Assembly (NCBI GenBank): GCA_008933995.1
Contig: WARS01000645.1
Span: 992,001-1,056,000, forward strand
Length of the DNA: 64,000 bases
Direction of reading: 5' to 3'
Source of the DNA: Datnioides undecimradiatus
Taxonomy: Eukaryota > Chordata > Actinopteri > Lobotiformes > Datnioididae
Shown here piece after piece: positions 1 to 14,100 of the stretch (position 1 is its first letter; every line of letters begins with the position of its first letter). Both the position numbers and the translations under genes were made by a program. The notes below the pieces were generated by a model. It did no database searches, was not told the DNA's origin, and worked only from the letters and a program-made list of their open reading frames with translations.

Positions 1-3000
1 GAGTCTAAGGTAGGGACAGAAGTAAACACGTTTTATGCTGATATTTAGAGTGTAAATTTACAGAAAGAAATGCACATGTTTTATCTTGCCATCTTGAAGC
101 CAACGACCTGTACTCGCTGAGTTGAAAACTGTGGTTCTTCCTCCATTTAGCATGGCAGTTCATAGTATTCAAGAGGAAATCAGTAGGTATGAAACCTGTG
201 TTTTGAAAATGAAGTGGAAAGTGAACATTTTCTATTGTATTGTACAAACTTATATAAGGGAGCCAGGAAAATGGCTCAACACAGCACTGAAATCTTCAGT
301 CCAGGTGATCAAAATCTGTGGTTGGGTAGAGTCAAGTAGTTCGCAATATGATTGTGTCACAATACATTGCAGTAAACTACTTTGTGTAGTGAAAATATTG
401 CAGAATGTACTACTTCTGAGTACCACCATGGCAGTCTAATATATACATTGCACTATATTGATAACTCCCTGAACAAATTTGGTCAAAATAATTTCTTTAA
501 AAGTTTCCACACTCCACTTCATTAGAACAGTATTTGCACACAGCATGACTTGGCCAATATGAAAATAAAATGCAGTTGACATAACACCATATAGAAATAA
601 GGTGAAATTCAAACCAGTATTTTTTCCATTGATACCAGGAGCTGGGGATTTGATACAGTACTGTGGCAAAACTATGGAAATTTGTTAGAATATTGAGGTG
701 TTTTTTTTCACCACCCTATCAGAAACTGAATTACTTGCTTACTTTTGATTGAAGATTAATTAAAGAAACCTTCTGAAAATAAGTAGAAAGAAAATATCCA
801 TATTTAGGGAAATGCACAGGCTAGCACAGTAAATTGGGTTTTTAGTAATGAGTGAGCTTCTTACTTTTTTGAAGAATATACAATATTTTTGAATTTTTCA
901 AAGGTCAAAGTTGTGTGAATTGACATATAGATAATGATATTTAAAATGGCTAATGATTATATTTTTTATCCAGAGTGTTAAAAACAACCCATTACCAAAG
1001 CTCTTCTGTACTTTATTTCATTAAGCATTATTATTTTAAGCTGCATTAAAATAAGTACACATGTGCATTCCGCATGCAAATGATTATATACACCTCAGCC
1101 AGGTGGATTGCACTTACTGCTACATGTCTTATCGCACTATTGACTGTAGTCAAATGTTTATCAGAAGAAAGAGTGCAAATGCAAATTTATCAATTTATAC
1201 TGTATTAAATTGTTTTGCTGTGGTATGCATGGACTACTGTTATGGAGGTACCACCTGGTTTCTACAACCTTTTATGTTCTCATGTTCAGTTTCATGTGCT
1301 GTACACAAGGTTTGTGTGTGGAAGGTGTGTCTGCAGCAGATGCTGAAGTGAAATTGTAGTTTAATTCTAACTATAAATAAATGAAATAAGTTTTTATAGA
1401 AGAGCAATGAGGAATTGAACTCATATGAAGGGTAAATGTTTGGCCCGTTTGAATTTGCACACTTGCTGTTTTATGTGCTTGGCCAAGAGATTCTTTGTGT
1501 TTTATCATAATACTGGTGTGTGCATGAGTAGGAAAAGAATGATCTATAGTAACATTTCCATAAAGTTTACGCTACTAAAATAGCTACTATTAGACATGAG
1601 CCCTTCTGATTCTAAGACAGTAGATTAGTTTGCTTTGTTGCTTTGTGGCTATTCAAGGCTGTCCATGCATACTCATACATACATATCACATAATGGTCAG
1701 ATTTTGAATTAACTTGTCAAAACCTTTCACCTGTTCAAGACTGGTTTGGCAGCATGTTTTGGTTGTGTTAAAAGTTTTATTCAGAAACATGCCACTAGAG
1801 GGCAGCCAGTCATCAGTGTAGCCATCCTTTGCAATTTGTAATTTACATGTAAAATCAGTGTTTATGCTGCTTAAGCTACACTGGTTTAATGCTCTCTGCG
1901 TGTGTAGTCGGCAAAGTACACAGCGAACCACTTATTACAGGTCGTCAGACAGTTTTAATGACTCAACATTGACTTTTCTGTGCTTACTCCAACAAGAAAT
2001 GTTGGTTCTTAATTCCCTGAAATCTATTTTCTACTGTTTGTGTGAGTTTACACTGCAGCTTCTCATTGTGTTTTCATTATTCTGAGCAGCTGGATTTTAC
2101 AGTTTTAGTGAATGTCATTTTGATGACAATCCTTTGCTTAAGTTTTAAATGTTGCGTATTGGCTAAAGTGAACCTCTAAGCTGTCTCACATGATCATCTA
2201 CCCAGTTAGGCAAGGCTAGGTCATATGTTTGTCTACCTCTAAGCCAAGCTGGAAGACCAGAAGGAGAACACAAGGGCATGAATGATGCTTCTGTTTGCAC
2301 ATGCCTGCCTGACACAATTCACAGCACTTAGGTCTGTGCATCCTAAGTATCTGTATCTCATATTCTTGTAGCACACAATTTGCCCTCTTCAGCATGTATG
2401 TGTGTTGCATATTTGTTAATTAAAGCCCCAGCTTGTTCTAATAGTTGTCTTATTGTTATCTGAAATTGCTGAATGTTTGTCACATGTAAAGGGCACAGCA
2501 ACATTCCTGCAATGTTCTGCATTCGAAGGTCTCTTCTCTCTAGCTGAAAGCTCAATACCAAACCTTTGCCAGGCGTGGAAACATGTGACACATTTATTAT
2601 CTGTGACTAAAGAGGTATTTCACTGTGGCTGATTGCTTTAGTTGTATGGATTTGTTGTGTGAACAGTTTACTCTGAGCTGCGTTAAAGTTATGTTTCTGA
2701 TCCTAAACTTTGAATTTCAGGAGATGGTTATTAGTTTGGTTTATCTTGGCCTGTTTGATGAAGAGACTCTTTTATTCTCCACAGAAATCGTCTTATATTT
2801 CACCCAGGAAACAGTGCAAAAGAGCGAGCGACAAGGAGATTATGCAGATAGATATAACTAGAATAATACTGTTTCCAATGAGTCAGTCACTGAAAGGTCC
2901 TGATTATAGGCCCACCAAGAATGCTATCAGTTATGTGTAGTCATTGATCATTTTTATAGTGTCATTTGCTAAAACTGAGTTGCAGTTTTGTTTACATTTA

Positions 3001-4970
3001 AGCAGACTCTATGTTCTTAATCTATTATTATTTGCAATCCTTGTTCTGACTGCTCACCATTACTGTGGACTTGCTTGTCTCAAATCTTCCCTTTGGCAAA
3101 CTCCTGGAGAGGTAAATCCAAGTATTTTAACAAGAACTTGCACATTTTCCGTGCCATTTGTGTGTGCTCCGTCTCACCACAGATACACTTATTTCCCCTG
3201 TATTGAAGATAATTCAAAACTCATTCCTTTTTTTAGCTCTGACAAACACACAGTTTTGGCCACAATGTTTCCCTCTTTCTGTCAACTCTGGGGCCTGATT
3301 TCATAGTTTTTTATTACTGTGAACTCCTTTTTGTCTTTTTCCCAGACACTGTACCTGCTGATAATTTAGTTTATCAGAAGTCACAAAGGGTCATTTTGTT
3401 TTGTCAACTACTGTTTCCAAGAATGAAAATTCTTCAATCATATCTTCTAATGAAACATGGATGAGCAGTTCTTAAACTATTTTTCATAAAAATAGAACAG
3501 TTGCTAAATGGACCTTGTGTTCAGGATTTTTGACAATTATAGGGAACAATTTTGGAAAGGCAACAGAATTAGAAAGATTTTATTTATATTTATTTCAACA
3601 TGACACATTGATTAAGAATGGGTCATACAGTACAGATCTGCTTTTTCTTTTAATTAATTTAGGAAAAATGTGACTACATCCCCTCATTCTTTAATTCATT
3701 TCTAAATGAATGGAGGAATACAGTTAAATTTTCAGACCACTTTAGCGTGATGTGTGAAGTTCTTGTTCGGCTCTACAGAGGCGTAGCTCACATGGTTTAA
3801 AAAAGCTATAAAATATCACATTAGAAACTTTTTAACCAACTGAACCAGGGTTTCATTCGGTTACTGTAACTCACAGGTAACTCCCACAAATATTTGAACA
3901 GTGTGCCTTGACATTAAAGGCCCTTAGTTAAATGCTAAGTAATGGTAACAATATTGACATAATAGTTACAGCAGTTTCCTCAAAAACTTAAGGTAAAGAT
4001 TGAATCTGGTTTTATTCAAGTCAAAAAGGAACACAGTTTTTGACAGAATTTGTTATAACATGGATGGATGGATGGATGACATAGCTGACAGATACATGGA
4101 GGCACTTATCCCTGCAGTCTAACTATCCCTCTCACTTCTCCTGAAATAAAGACTTGTGTATGATTACCATTGACACCAGCTTGTGCTAATGAACATATTT
4201 GGATGCACAGACAAAATACAGTTCCTGAACGATCTTCAAAATCCTCCAATCCTTTGTTTTGCAGTAATTCTGATTTAGTGATTCGGCATAATTAAGTAAG
4301 CAACTAGCTGGTCAGCACTGTGGAGCATTTAGCAGCTAAGGAGCCAAGCATTCCCTTCTCCAGTTCAGTGGGGACCAAACACAAAGCTTGTGTTAGCTTG
4401 TTTTTGCCACGTCCAAGTGGCTAACGATTCAGTTTGTGCAGGTTTAAACAATAGTGTTGAATTGTGTACTTAATCATCAAACTGCAAACATGAAAATAAA
4501 TAGAACAGTCCAACCCTTCTTTTTAATTTAAATTTTATTAATAGTTATTTAAACAACATGGATCTTTAACAGAAAAATACCTAGAACAATAGTGTCCTAT
4601 AAGTGTTGTTTGGAAACTGGTTTTTGTTAATACTTTCTAGACACATCAAGCTCATGATTGTTTGTTAAACTAATTAGCTTGTGAAAATTACTGGATTTGT
4701 TCGTTATAACTCTTATTACCTGCCAAAGAAAGGGAAGGAAGCAGATTTTGCATACCCTTGAAAATCCTCCCATAACATTCACCTCTTAAAGGGTATTTCC
4801 TGACATTCAGCTTGGTACTGTTATCTTTGATATGGGCCTGTCCTGTTGGCCCTGTCGGACAAACTTGGCAGGGTATGTGTTCTCAGTGGTGTCGAGCTGA
4901 AGTCGATTATTGTGCAGTGGAGGTGATGAAAAGTAGTGCAGTGTTTACCCACCAGTGCAGATAAGGCCCT
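1..4970. other. AT-rich upstream DNA without identifiable gene
   Basis: I see no exon with known homology on either strand. Open frames here are short and compositionally random. The only repeat of note is a short GGAT-type tetranucleotide run at about 4061-4079. This is intergenic DNA or the first intron of ap3b1 if its start exon lies further upstream. Confidence 0.5.
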
Positions 4971-4984
4971 CCTTTTTCCCCTAG

Positions 4985-5039
4985 AGGGAAGTGACCACAG
5001 TCACACAGAGACAGACTCACACGCACAGCCAGAAGGCAG
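4985..5039 (+). other. exon-like interval, possibly noncoding 5' exon
   Basis: A pyrimidine-rich stretch ending CCCCTAG precedes 55 bases that run into a strong donor, GTAAGA, at 5040. The interval is GC-richer than the AT-rich surroundings. It could be a noncoding exon of an upstream transcript or of ap3b1. No protein is recognisable. Confidence 0.2.
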
Positions 5040-5577
5040 GTAAGATAGCGTGGTTTCCAGAGGGAAATTAACATGTATAACCTGAGAGGTGCAACAACTT
5101 AACAAGAGCTGACCACAGCTGACCGATAGGTAGTCTCAGAAGGACTATGGACTGCTGACTATAGAAAAAAGATAGACGTCTTACTGGAGTGAGCCGGCAC
5201 TGCTGCCCTCAAGCCCCACAACTATGACTTGCCGTTAGCGTGCTGACGGAGCATCTTGTGACCTTTTTTTGCCCAAAAGAAGAGGAACGGAGCTGTGACT
5301 GACACAAAGCCAGTGGAACCTCTGCTGTTTTTTCCACTCTTCCTAGCTTTGACTGTTATGAACAAGAACGAGACAAGAAGACAACTGTAAATAAAGCCAG
5401 GGCACACAGCCTGAAGAAAAGTAATTACCACAGTTCTGTTTCACTCTTGAGTTACTTGAAATACAGTCAGCTGGATTTGTGGACTCTATTCTTTAGACAG
5501 CTCAGACACACAGAACAAGTGTACTAGTTATTGAGTGGACTCAAGTGTTTTTTGGACTGCTGTGGGGGAAAGCCGGC

Positions 5578-5741
5578 ATGGATGTTGGTTTGTCTTCTTT
5601 GCGCTCGGAGGCAGTTGGAGCCATGAGGACAGCGCTGGTGTCTGCTGAGAACTTACAGCTCACTCTGAAGACTGAGCTCAGTCAGGAAGAACAGGCCCTC
5701 ACACACACCAAGAGTAGCCCCAAGGAGACAGACAAAGCTGG
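5578..5741 (+). CDS. candidate alternative first coding exon of ap3b1
   Basis: Speculative. An ATG at 5578 sits in GCCGGCATGG, close to the optimal Kozak context, and opens a frame with no stop to the donor-like GTACTG at 5742. That end leaves two bases, exactly the phase the exon at 7077 needs, so splicing would read ...TDKAG then NEDLKEM. The leader would be about 54 residues, like the 40-odd residue leader of mammalian beta-3A, but I see no sequence similarity to it. The donor is weak. A better one, GTAAGA at 5750, would break the frame. Alternatives are a 5' UTR exon, an unrelated lncRNA exon, or chance. Confidence 0.25.
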
Positions 5742-5749
5742 GTACTGTA

Positions 5750-7076
5750 GTAAGATCTCCTACAGCACTCTGATGGAGACTTACTGTAAATTGTGTATTT
5801 TACTTCTTTGATGTAAGTTGTAGTTCAGGTTATTGTTTTCCTTTCAGGGTTGCTCAGCAGATCTGTAGTGTATTTCAAAAGAAAACCATAAAAGGAATGA
5901 TATATAACTATTGGATGTAACTGTTGAAAACATGAAAACATTTCTCTTCACTGTTTATTGTCTAAAAACTATATTTATAACAGATATAACGTAAAACTTT
6001 AAAGTCACATTTAAAGTGGCATTGGTATATTGTTTGTTTAGCCAAGGAACCAAAAGTAATTGTTATTGTTGCAATTTATTTTATAGAAATTCACATTATT
6101 ATATCTCAAAAGTTACAACACAACCCTGGAAAAATACAAAACCTTCATTTAAAAGTATAGCTCATGGTGTAGTCTTTTAACTTGTGATGCAAGATGTATA
6201 GATATTTAAGTAAAACACAACATAATACTGGAATTAAGTCAGTTTACTCACTTAGACCATGGATGAAATAAAAGTCTATAGCAATGCTAGCGTTACTTGT
6301 AACCTCTCACATTAGTTAATTGGCAATACAAAGTTCATTTGAGGCAAAGTGTAGCCCTGATGAAGGCAATAGCGGAAAAGACAAGGGATCACCCAAGTTG
6401 TAATGATTCATTTCCTGAAGATCATAAATGTCTGTGCAAAATGTCACGGCAGTCCACACAGCGACAGATGTTGTTGCCATATCTCAGTCTCAAAGTAACA
6501 GACCAATAGCACCATCCCTGAAGCCTCATGGCTAGCACGGCTAAAACGAGTTTGACCATCTAATGTGCACAGATGTGTTGGTGGCATTTTTTCCCCACAT
6601 TACATTTTCCATCTGGTCATACTTCTCTTAATATTTAGCCTCTTTATGGAGCAAACAACCTGCAGTGTGTTAGTTGTACAATGACAACGTGTGTTAGCAT
6701 TAGCCAAGGAATGAGTACTGTGATATCATGTGAGTGCAGGGCAGTTTTAGCAGAAATTGGTGTGATTGCTGCATTGGTTAAACAAGAAACCTTCTTGCTG
6801 CCTGGTTTAGTGCATTATCAGCATACTGTTTCACTTTAGCTTCTATAGACCAAACAGCACGTGGAACTGTTTGGTCTTGAGCCAATGTCCCTGTTGCATG
6901 CGTACCCTCTAATCTGTGAAGCTGACACAGATGTTGTATACACAGAGCTTTCACAGTACCTTTTGGTCAAGCTCTAACGCTTGAAACTGATTAGTAAAGT
7001 CATCTCAGCATTTCTCTCCATGCTGACCTTAATGTTGACTGTAATCATTTAAAATAACACTATTTTCTGTCCTCAG
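5750..7076. other. AT-rich stretch before the first certain exon
   Basis: Nothing assignable is seen apart from the branch-point and polypyrimidine region just before the acceptor at 7075-7076 (TTTTCTGTCCTCAG). Confidence 0.4.
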
Positions 7077-7152
7077 GAATGAAGACCTTAAAGAGATGTT
7101 GGAGAGCAACAAGGAGTCGCTCAAACTGGAGGCCATGAAAAGGATTGTTGGG
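7077..7152 (+). CDS. ap3b1: ap3b1 exon 2: start of adaptin trunk
   Basis: The acceptor is TCCTCAG and the donor is GGG|GTGAGA. The first base, G, completes a codon from the previous exon. It then encodes [13 protein letters not shown] through MKRIVG, the first trunk helix of AP-3 beta. Numbered 2 on the assumption that one start exon is missing. Confidence 0.95.
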
Positions 7153-10100
7153 GTGAGAGCGTTATCGGAGTTCTCATTTTATATTACTAACAGCACTGTT
7201 GTGCGTGTGTGTGTTTCCTCTCAGTTCAATATTAATATCACAATCAGTGGATAAAACTGTTTTATTGTTTGGTTTGTTTTTAGCTGATTGCCAAAGGGAA
7301 AAATTCATCTGAGCTGTTTCCCGCTGTTGTGAAGAACGTTGCCAGTAAGAACATCGAGGTATGACATTTTAATAAATGTATCACAGAAAAACAGCACCAC
7401 AGCTGTTGTCATCATCAGTTGATTATTATGATTCATTTAAAGCTCGTGTGACGCAGCACGTGGGTACTCATGAAATTACACAGGGAACTTCCTCCTAGAG
7501 ATCCACAGAAAGCTCATGTGGATATTCACAATTTCCTAATTTAGTTTTTATTTCAATTGTTCCATTCATTTTTTTTGTAATGGTCACATAAGAGTAATGA
7601 GAATAAATAAATGTCTTGAGGTCTACGTTATTCAAATGAATAACCAATACATCCACGGTGTGCTGCAGCAGTAATATAAGAGATAGTAGAAGAGCTTGCA
7701 CAGCCATTGTTTGTCTATTGAAGTAGTAACTCTAACTAATTAAGCGTGAAAGTATTCATTTTCACACTTTTGGTTACTTGCACAGTTTCCCATGGGCAAG
7801 ACTGTCTATATTAATTAATTCTAATTCTTCACATTAAAAAAGAGAAAAAGGGCATTAGCATACGTCAAAACCAAAATGAATAGATCTAAGAATCTGTGGA
7901 AATGTGTTGTAGGTTTCAATCATAGGTTAGCTTCTGTTACCTTTTGGGGAAGTCGTATTATCAAAACAACTAATTCTTCTGTGGCCATTTTTATGAATAC
8001 AATTTAAATTTAATGAATTCATATAAATATAGATAAACTTTGTATTAGTAACAAGCTTGTCAAACCAATGTCCTGCCGACAAAACTGAGGACGTTTTTCC
8101 TTTTACTGGACATTATAAAGTGAAGCAGCCGACTCTGGTGAGACAGGGTGATAATGTGACGCAACATAGGTGCCTTGGGATGTTGTGGCTATGTCACATG
8201 CTCTTCAACCATTTACCTTCTTCTCCCATTTTTCTATAATTGAAGCAGTAATAATATTATTCTTTAAGATTAACAGTTACATTATATGTTATTGAAATAT
8301 GTTTTGAAACAGTCCTTTTTAGTGAGCAGTGATTCTAGTTGTGATAATGTAGGCTTTACAGATCCACCAACTGCAGTTGGACAAAACTATCCTTTTTTAG
8401 TTTTTATTTAGTTATGACTTATTTGTTTTTATCATATAAAAAGAATATTTTATCATCAGTCAATAGAAGAAAAATAAGCATTATTGCTCAAGCATAAATT
8501 GCATAAAGATTCTGTAAGAAACCGTGGGCCTGTGTAAGTACACCACTTGGAAATAATGTAATGTGTAAGACATGTGTGCAGACTATTCCAGTGAATGGCC
8601 AAACACTAAGCAACGGCTCAAGAGGGGTTCCCAGGCCCAGAGCCTGTGAATATTGATTAGGAGCAGCAGAATAATCAGGTAGCGTGAGGGGCAGCATTTG
8701 AGCGGGGGGCCTGAAGCCGGGCGCTGTGTGCAAGGCATGCAGCCGAAGCAACTCATGGCAGGGTAGGGGAGCAGGTGGGTGGATGTAATTGGCAGTAGAG
8801 AGCCCACAGTCACGTCTTCTGTCTCCCACCTCATATACACCAGCTGCTAAGGTAGTGCGAGTTTCTCTCGCTCTCTGTTTCTTTTCCTAGCTCCTCCACA
8901 CTTTATTCACCGGCAGTACATCCCGCTAAAAATGGCCTCTTCTCTTGTCGCCACCCTCATCCCTGTGAGCTGCCATTGATCACTAATTAGAAAAGAGACT
9001 GCAAATTATTGACAGTGCTGTGTGATTTCATATTGGTTCACTTTATTTTCCTTAATCATTGCTGCATGTGTGAATGCGAATGTGTCTGTGCATATTTTGG
9101 TGTACTTGTTTTTGCTTTTGAGTTCATATTCAAGTAACAAGAAGAAGAAGAAAGAAAAATGATTATTAGAATTAAAAAAACAGCAACCAAGAATGGTATT
9201 TGGTGCTAGCCAAGTTGTAGAGTCCCTAATCGCCCATTTAGCGGTTCAGAATGAAATCAGTCGTGTGCTTTGTGGCCAGAGAAACCAGATCCTTGAGGGC
9301 AGATGGGTTGTGTCTCCTTTTATAGTGAGTAATGCCATTAATTCCAGCAGTAATGACCAGAACGATGATTGAGAACTGTGGAGCACTGCTGCAGGTCGAT
9401 ACTCACTGCATTAGAAAGCATGGTGCTGATTACTAATTAAGCTTTGGCAATTGTACCTGAAATGTAACCTTACCCCTGACCTCGACCTTAAATCAGCTCT
9501 TAAATTAAATTATAAATAGTTCCCGGAGTAAATGATCATTTTTCATAACCACCGTTTATTCCACTTACATTATTTATGAATCTGCAGTCTCATAGGCAGA
9601 AACCAGCTTTGACAATTCCTCTTTTTTTTAGAATCACTGATATGAATCAGCGGAGAAACAACCTTTGGCCCTCAGTTAAACTTGTCAGACAGCAGGACAA
9701 ATATTATCTCAGGCTTTCCTGCAAGAAAAGAAGAAGCTTGGAAGCCACAACACAACACGGCGGGGGGACAAATAATTCAATGGCAATCTCTGAAAGGAAC
9801 AAGAATGCATAAAGTCATTCTTTGCCTGAAACAACACTCCTCAAGACAGGAAAACTTTCTGCACCAACTTTTGTCTTCACCCATTGAAATAATAAACTTT
9901 AGTGCAGAATAACAGAGCTAAGAGAAGACTCTCCCTGTTGTTTTATTTATTATTGTTCATTTTATTCCTGTTATAGCTGTAGCTTTTAACTAGCTTTTAT
10001 TAGAAACACACCACATGTCCCCTCATGTAAACCATCTCAATTTGTAGCACTTTCATTTGCATTATATTCTCTTCACAGCTGTTTTCAATTTTACTGTTTG

Positions 10101-11101
10101 ATTTAATTGTCCTCTGCAGCTCAAGAAGCTTGTGTATGTGTACCTGGTGAGGTATGCAGAGGAGCAGCAGGACCTGGCTTTGCTGTCCATCAGCACCTTC
10201 CAGCGGGCCCTCAAGGTAACATTGCTCTTTCTGTTCTCTGTCTGTGTCTGTTCATCATCACAAACATGGTAAAAAGCTGCAAGTTTAAGAACTGATTAAT
10301 GTTTACAGTCAAATCACCAAGAACCGTTTGGGATTAGACAGTACTGATGTTATTTCAAGAGTACTTTAAGTGTCTGCTTATGCATGTATGCCCAGGCTGT
10401 CATGCTTTTGTGACACTTTTCTTTATTGCTATTGTTTCCTTTTGTTATATGTGATATTAATGTTGGGTCGTACAATCTTCATTGGAATAGTTGCATACAT
10501 CTCTAACCTTGATGTTCTGTTGAATGCTTCTTATGCAGCAGTCGTCATTAGTAGACAACATTCTTTCACACACTGACACAAGAGTGTCTGTATCTTTGTG
10601 TCAGGACCCAAACCAGTTCATCCGGGCCAGCGCTCTAAGGGTTTTGTCCAGTATCCGGGTTCCTATAATTGTCCCCATCATGATGCTGGCCATCAAGGAG
10701 GCGGCAGCTGACCTTTCCCCGTATGTCAGGAAGACAGCAGCTCATGCTATCCAGAAGCTCTACAGGTACATTTCTTTTCAGTCTTTAGCTTGACTGGCTC
10801 TCCTCTCCACCTCATTCATGAGCAATGAACTGAGCAGCTGATACAGTGCATGTTGGGTAATATTGATATAAGGGGTTTTGCCCTGCAGCTCTCTTGCTCT
10901 TATCAGCCAAGTCTTTCCGAGACTGGCATAGATCAAAGAATGATTGAGTGCTTAATGTCTCAGCAAAGTAGTAAAACTGGCTTGATAGATCAGTGGCATG
11001 TGTGTTTTTATGGCTGATATCAGGTCATGGTTCTTTACGAGACCAAGGGTGCGTCTCAAATCTTGCCTTCCAACCATATATATATATATATAAAAAATAT
11101 T

Positions 11102-11153
<52 letters not shown>

Positions 11154-14100
11154 AGTCAGTGATGATCACATCAAGTGTCTGGAATATTAATTTCTTGCTG
11201 ACTGATTTCAATCACAGTCTAGACCAGAAGATGATACATGCTCATAGACAGTTTGACCTGAGCCCCTGTAAGCACACAGTCACCTCTGTATTCTGCGCAC
11301 ACAGAGGAGGCATAATTTAATTTGTAAGTCCATCAAGTTTTCATGTTATGTGAATAATTGATAATCCTGAGTTGGCAATTTGTCTCTCTCTGTCTCCACT
11401 GTCTTTAGCCTGGATGCAGACCAGAAAGAGCAGCTGATCGAAGTGATAGAGAAACTATTGAAAGACAAAAGCACAGTAAGTACAGACCCGGCAGTCGGTG
11501 TCATACAGTATATTTCCAGTGGCAGGGACCACTGGAGGGCGCCCCAGTCAAGCAATTCTCCTCTTAGCTCTCCATCCCACAGCTCATTCGGCAATGCCAT
11601 GGTTTGTTAACACCCACTTAAACCCACACATCTTCAGATGCTCCTTGTTAAGTGTCCATTTGGAAGGAATTTTCGCACTGATGCTAGTGTCAGCTTAATT
11701 TTCTCAAAGGCCAGCTTCTTCTCTTTTTTTCCAAAATGGACCGCAAATGAGTTGGATTCTCAAATCCGTGTTTTTAGGCCAGTTACAGACACGATGCAGG
11801 CAGCCCATTAGAAGTCAGTAGGCAGCACATTAATTTGAGGGGGTCACAGTGAATACTAAGGGTGTTTAAATGCCAATTTCAAATATGTAGACATTGACTA
11901 TGTTGTGTTTGTATGTGCAAGTCATGCACTGTTTGTTGTAATTATGTATTCGAAGCGTATACCTATCGTTATACAAACAAAACAAAGCAACTAAGGCCAA
12001 TGGGGGATGGAAAGCCCGGTACCAGATGCATAGCATATTTAGCCCCAGACGCTAACGAAGACAGATGACTTCTCCCCGTTGGAGCACACATTGTGAGGCT
12101 GAGGGACAGAGAGAGAGGGCACCATCATCACAGACGTAAAAGCACTATCAGTCAGTGATGAATGGTGAAAAACTCTAACATTGTGGATACTTACAAGCTA
12201 TCGAGCAGTGCATTTTTATGATGCTAGGATGATGCCATGTACAATTTAGTAACCCCACAGCGATGGCTAGTCTTTTTGGCATTTAGTTTCTTTTACTGTG
12301 TTTTGGGAGTAATTGTGTGCAATGCATCCTGGTTTTGGATCAGTGCTGTCAGAGGCTCTTGCTGGGTCAATGAAGGTGAACATTTAGGTTAATGTAAAGG
12401 ATTTTACATATTTGGTCCTAAGCACTACTGCACTTCCTGTGTAAGCAGTAATAAAATATCTTCTGAGCTCTGCAGGAGTTTTGTCAGTCTGAGAAAATAA
12501 CCTCTGATGATGCCATGAGACAGTGAGATGACAAATTTATAGAAAGCTGAGTGGAGTGTCTCGTTTGAAAGACACTGGCATTTACCAGGAAGGAATGAAA
12601 AGCTGCTATTGCTATTGAGTCAATGGAAATATAAAATATGCCCATTCTGAAAAGCTAAACAAGTGAATTTTAACCATAAATGTCATTTTAAAAAAGGCTT
12701 ATTAATGATTACGTTTTTAAGAAGTTGTATAATCGCGCCAGCTCTCTGAGTATTTGAAACAATTGCATTTTATTTAAGTTCCTTTTTGTTGCAGGTAAAT
12801 AAGCTTGTATGAAGTGATGCTGTGAGTAGCTTAAGACTCTAATTTGTGTATTAAGTGCCTGAATTTTCCTACACCACTTGTTCTCTTAAGGTTCCCACAG
12901 GCTTTGCATCCCAGCATGTAATGGGCAGGAGGCCATTTATTACTGTAGTACATACTAACAGACATATTGATACCTACTAGCTTCCTAGAGGTTACTCATT
13001 TTACGACATTAGGACATAGCATGAAAAGCACAGATAAAACTTCCTGAGTGCATCACATCAGGTGTCTTAGTGTAGAGCAGCATGCGTGGTGGCAGGTTTC
13101 TTGATCTGGCTCACCTTAATGCAACACAGCTATTATTAATGTTATGAATTACACCTGTGCTTAATTTCTGCCCTGACACGTCAAACACCTGCTGTTTTAA
13201 AAGCTCTAATGCCACACTATTATTTTCAGACTGAAAACAGCAAACTTTCCAGGCATCTTAAGGTGTCTACCGCAGTTTTACTAAATCTGATGTAAATTTA
13301 TCAATTTAATCACAGATAAATTAATTCACTTAGTTAAAGTTATTTAGCTGGTGTCACTATGCTTCCTGGAGAAGAAGGAAGCATTTGCTTATTGCTCCAG
13401 TCTGGATCAGTGTCCAGGCCTCCTGACATTTACCTTTACAGATGTGCCTGTTTGGTTAAATGGCTGTGACATACGAGGTGGGGGGAGTGGGCTGCTTATA
13501 GGCAAGATGGTTTAAAGAGAAAATGGGAAGGCCTGATGACAGAGACAACATAGGAGTTTGTGCAGCTGTTTTACTGTGATGGATCTATTATCCAGCCATT
13601 ACAAGATAAATGATCGATCCCTCCCATCCTCCCTCCCTGTGCACCTTCTGCAAAATTGAAATGAGAACAGAAAGGAGGGGCAGGGGATGGGGCAGGGGAA
13701 GTGCGAGGGGGGATACTATGATTAGGGGCTAGGTGAGATGCCCATTAATTTAAGAGAAAAAGGAGGGAGGAAGAAGAGAGCAGGAGAGGAACGTGTGAAG
13801 GGAGGATAGGCCGACCCCACACCGGGCCATCAATCAAAAAGGCGCACGTTGTCTCTGGCGTGATGACCCAGCACTCTCTGCCTCTCTGGCACCCTAATTA
13901 GAATTCATAGCAAAATAGATGCAAGGAAACGGTTTGGGCCCTTCATAATTTTATAGGAAATTTATTGTTATTAGAAGAACCATTTGCTTAGTGTGATTTT
14001 TCCATTACCGGCTTGTCACGCAGGGTAGATAATATGGTCGAGGTGGAGGAGGTGGAGGGGAGGAGGAGGTGTATGAACTCCATAGATTGGGGTGTCAGTT

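Noticed and set aside
1-7076. Search for the conventional AP3B1 start exon (ending in a FGLFSSDLKK-like sequence)
   Set aside because: Not found in any frame on the + strand, so it is likely upstream of the window.
11109-11152. CA array read as a His/Thr repeat protein
   Set aside because: It is an intronic dinucleotide microsatellite, open in both strands only because of its repetition.
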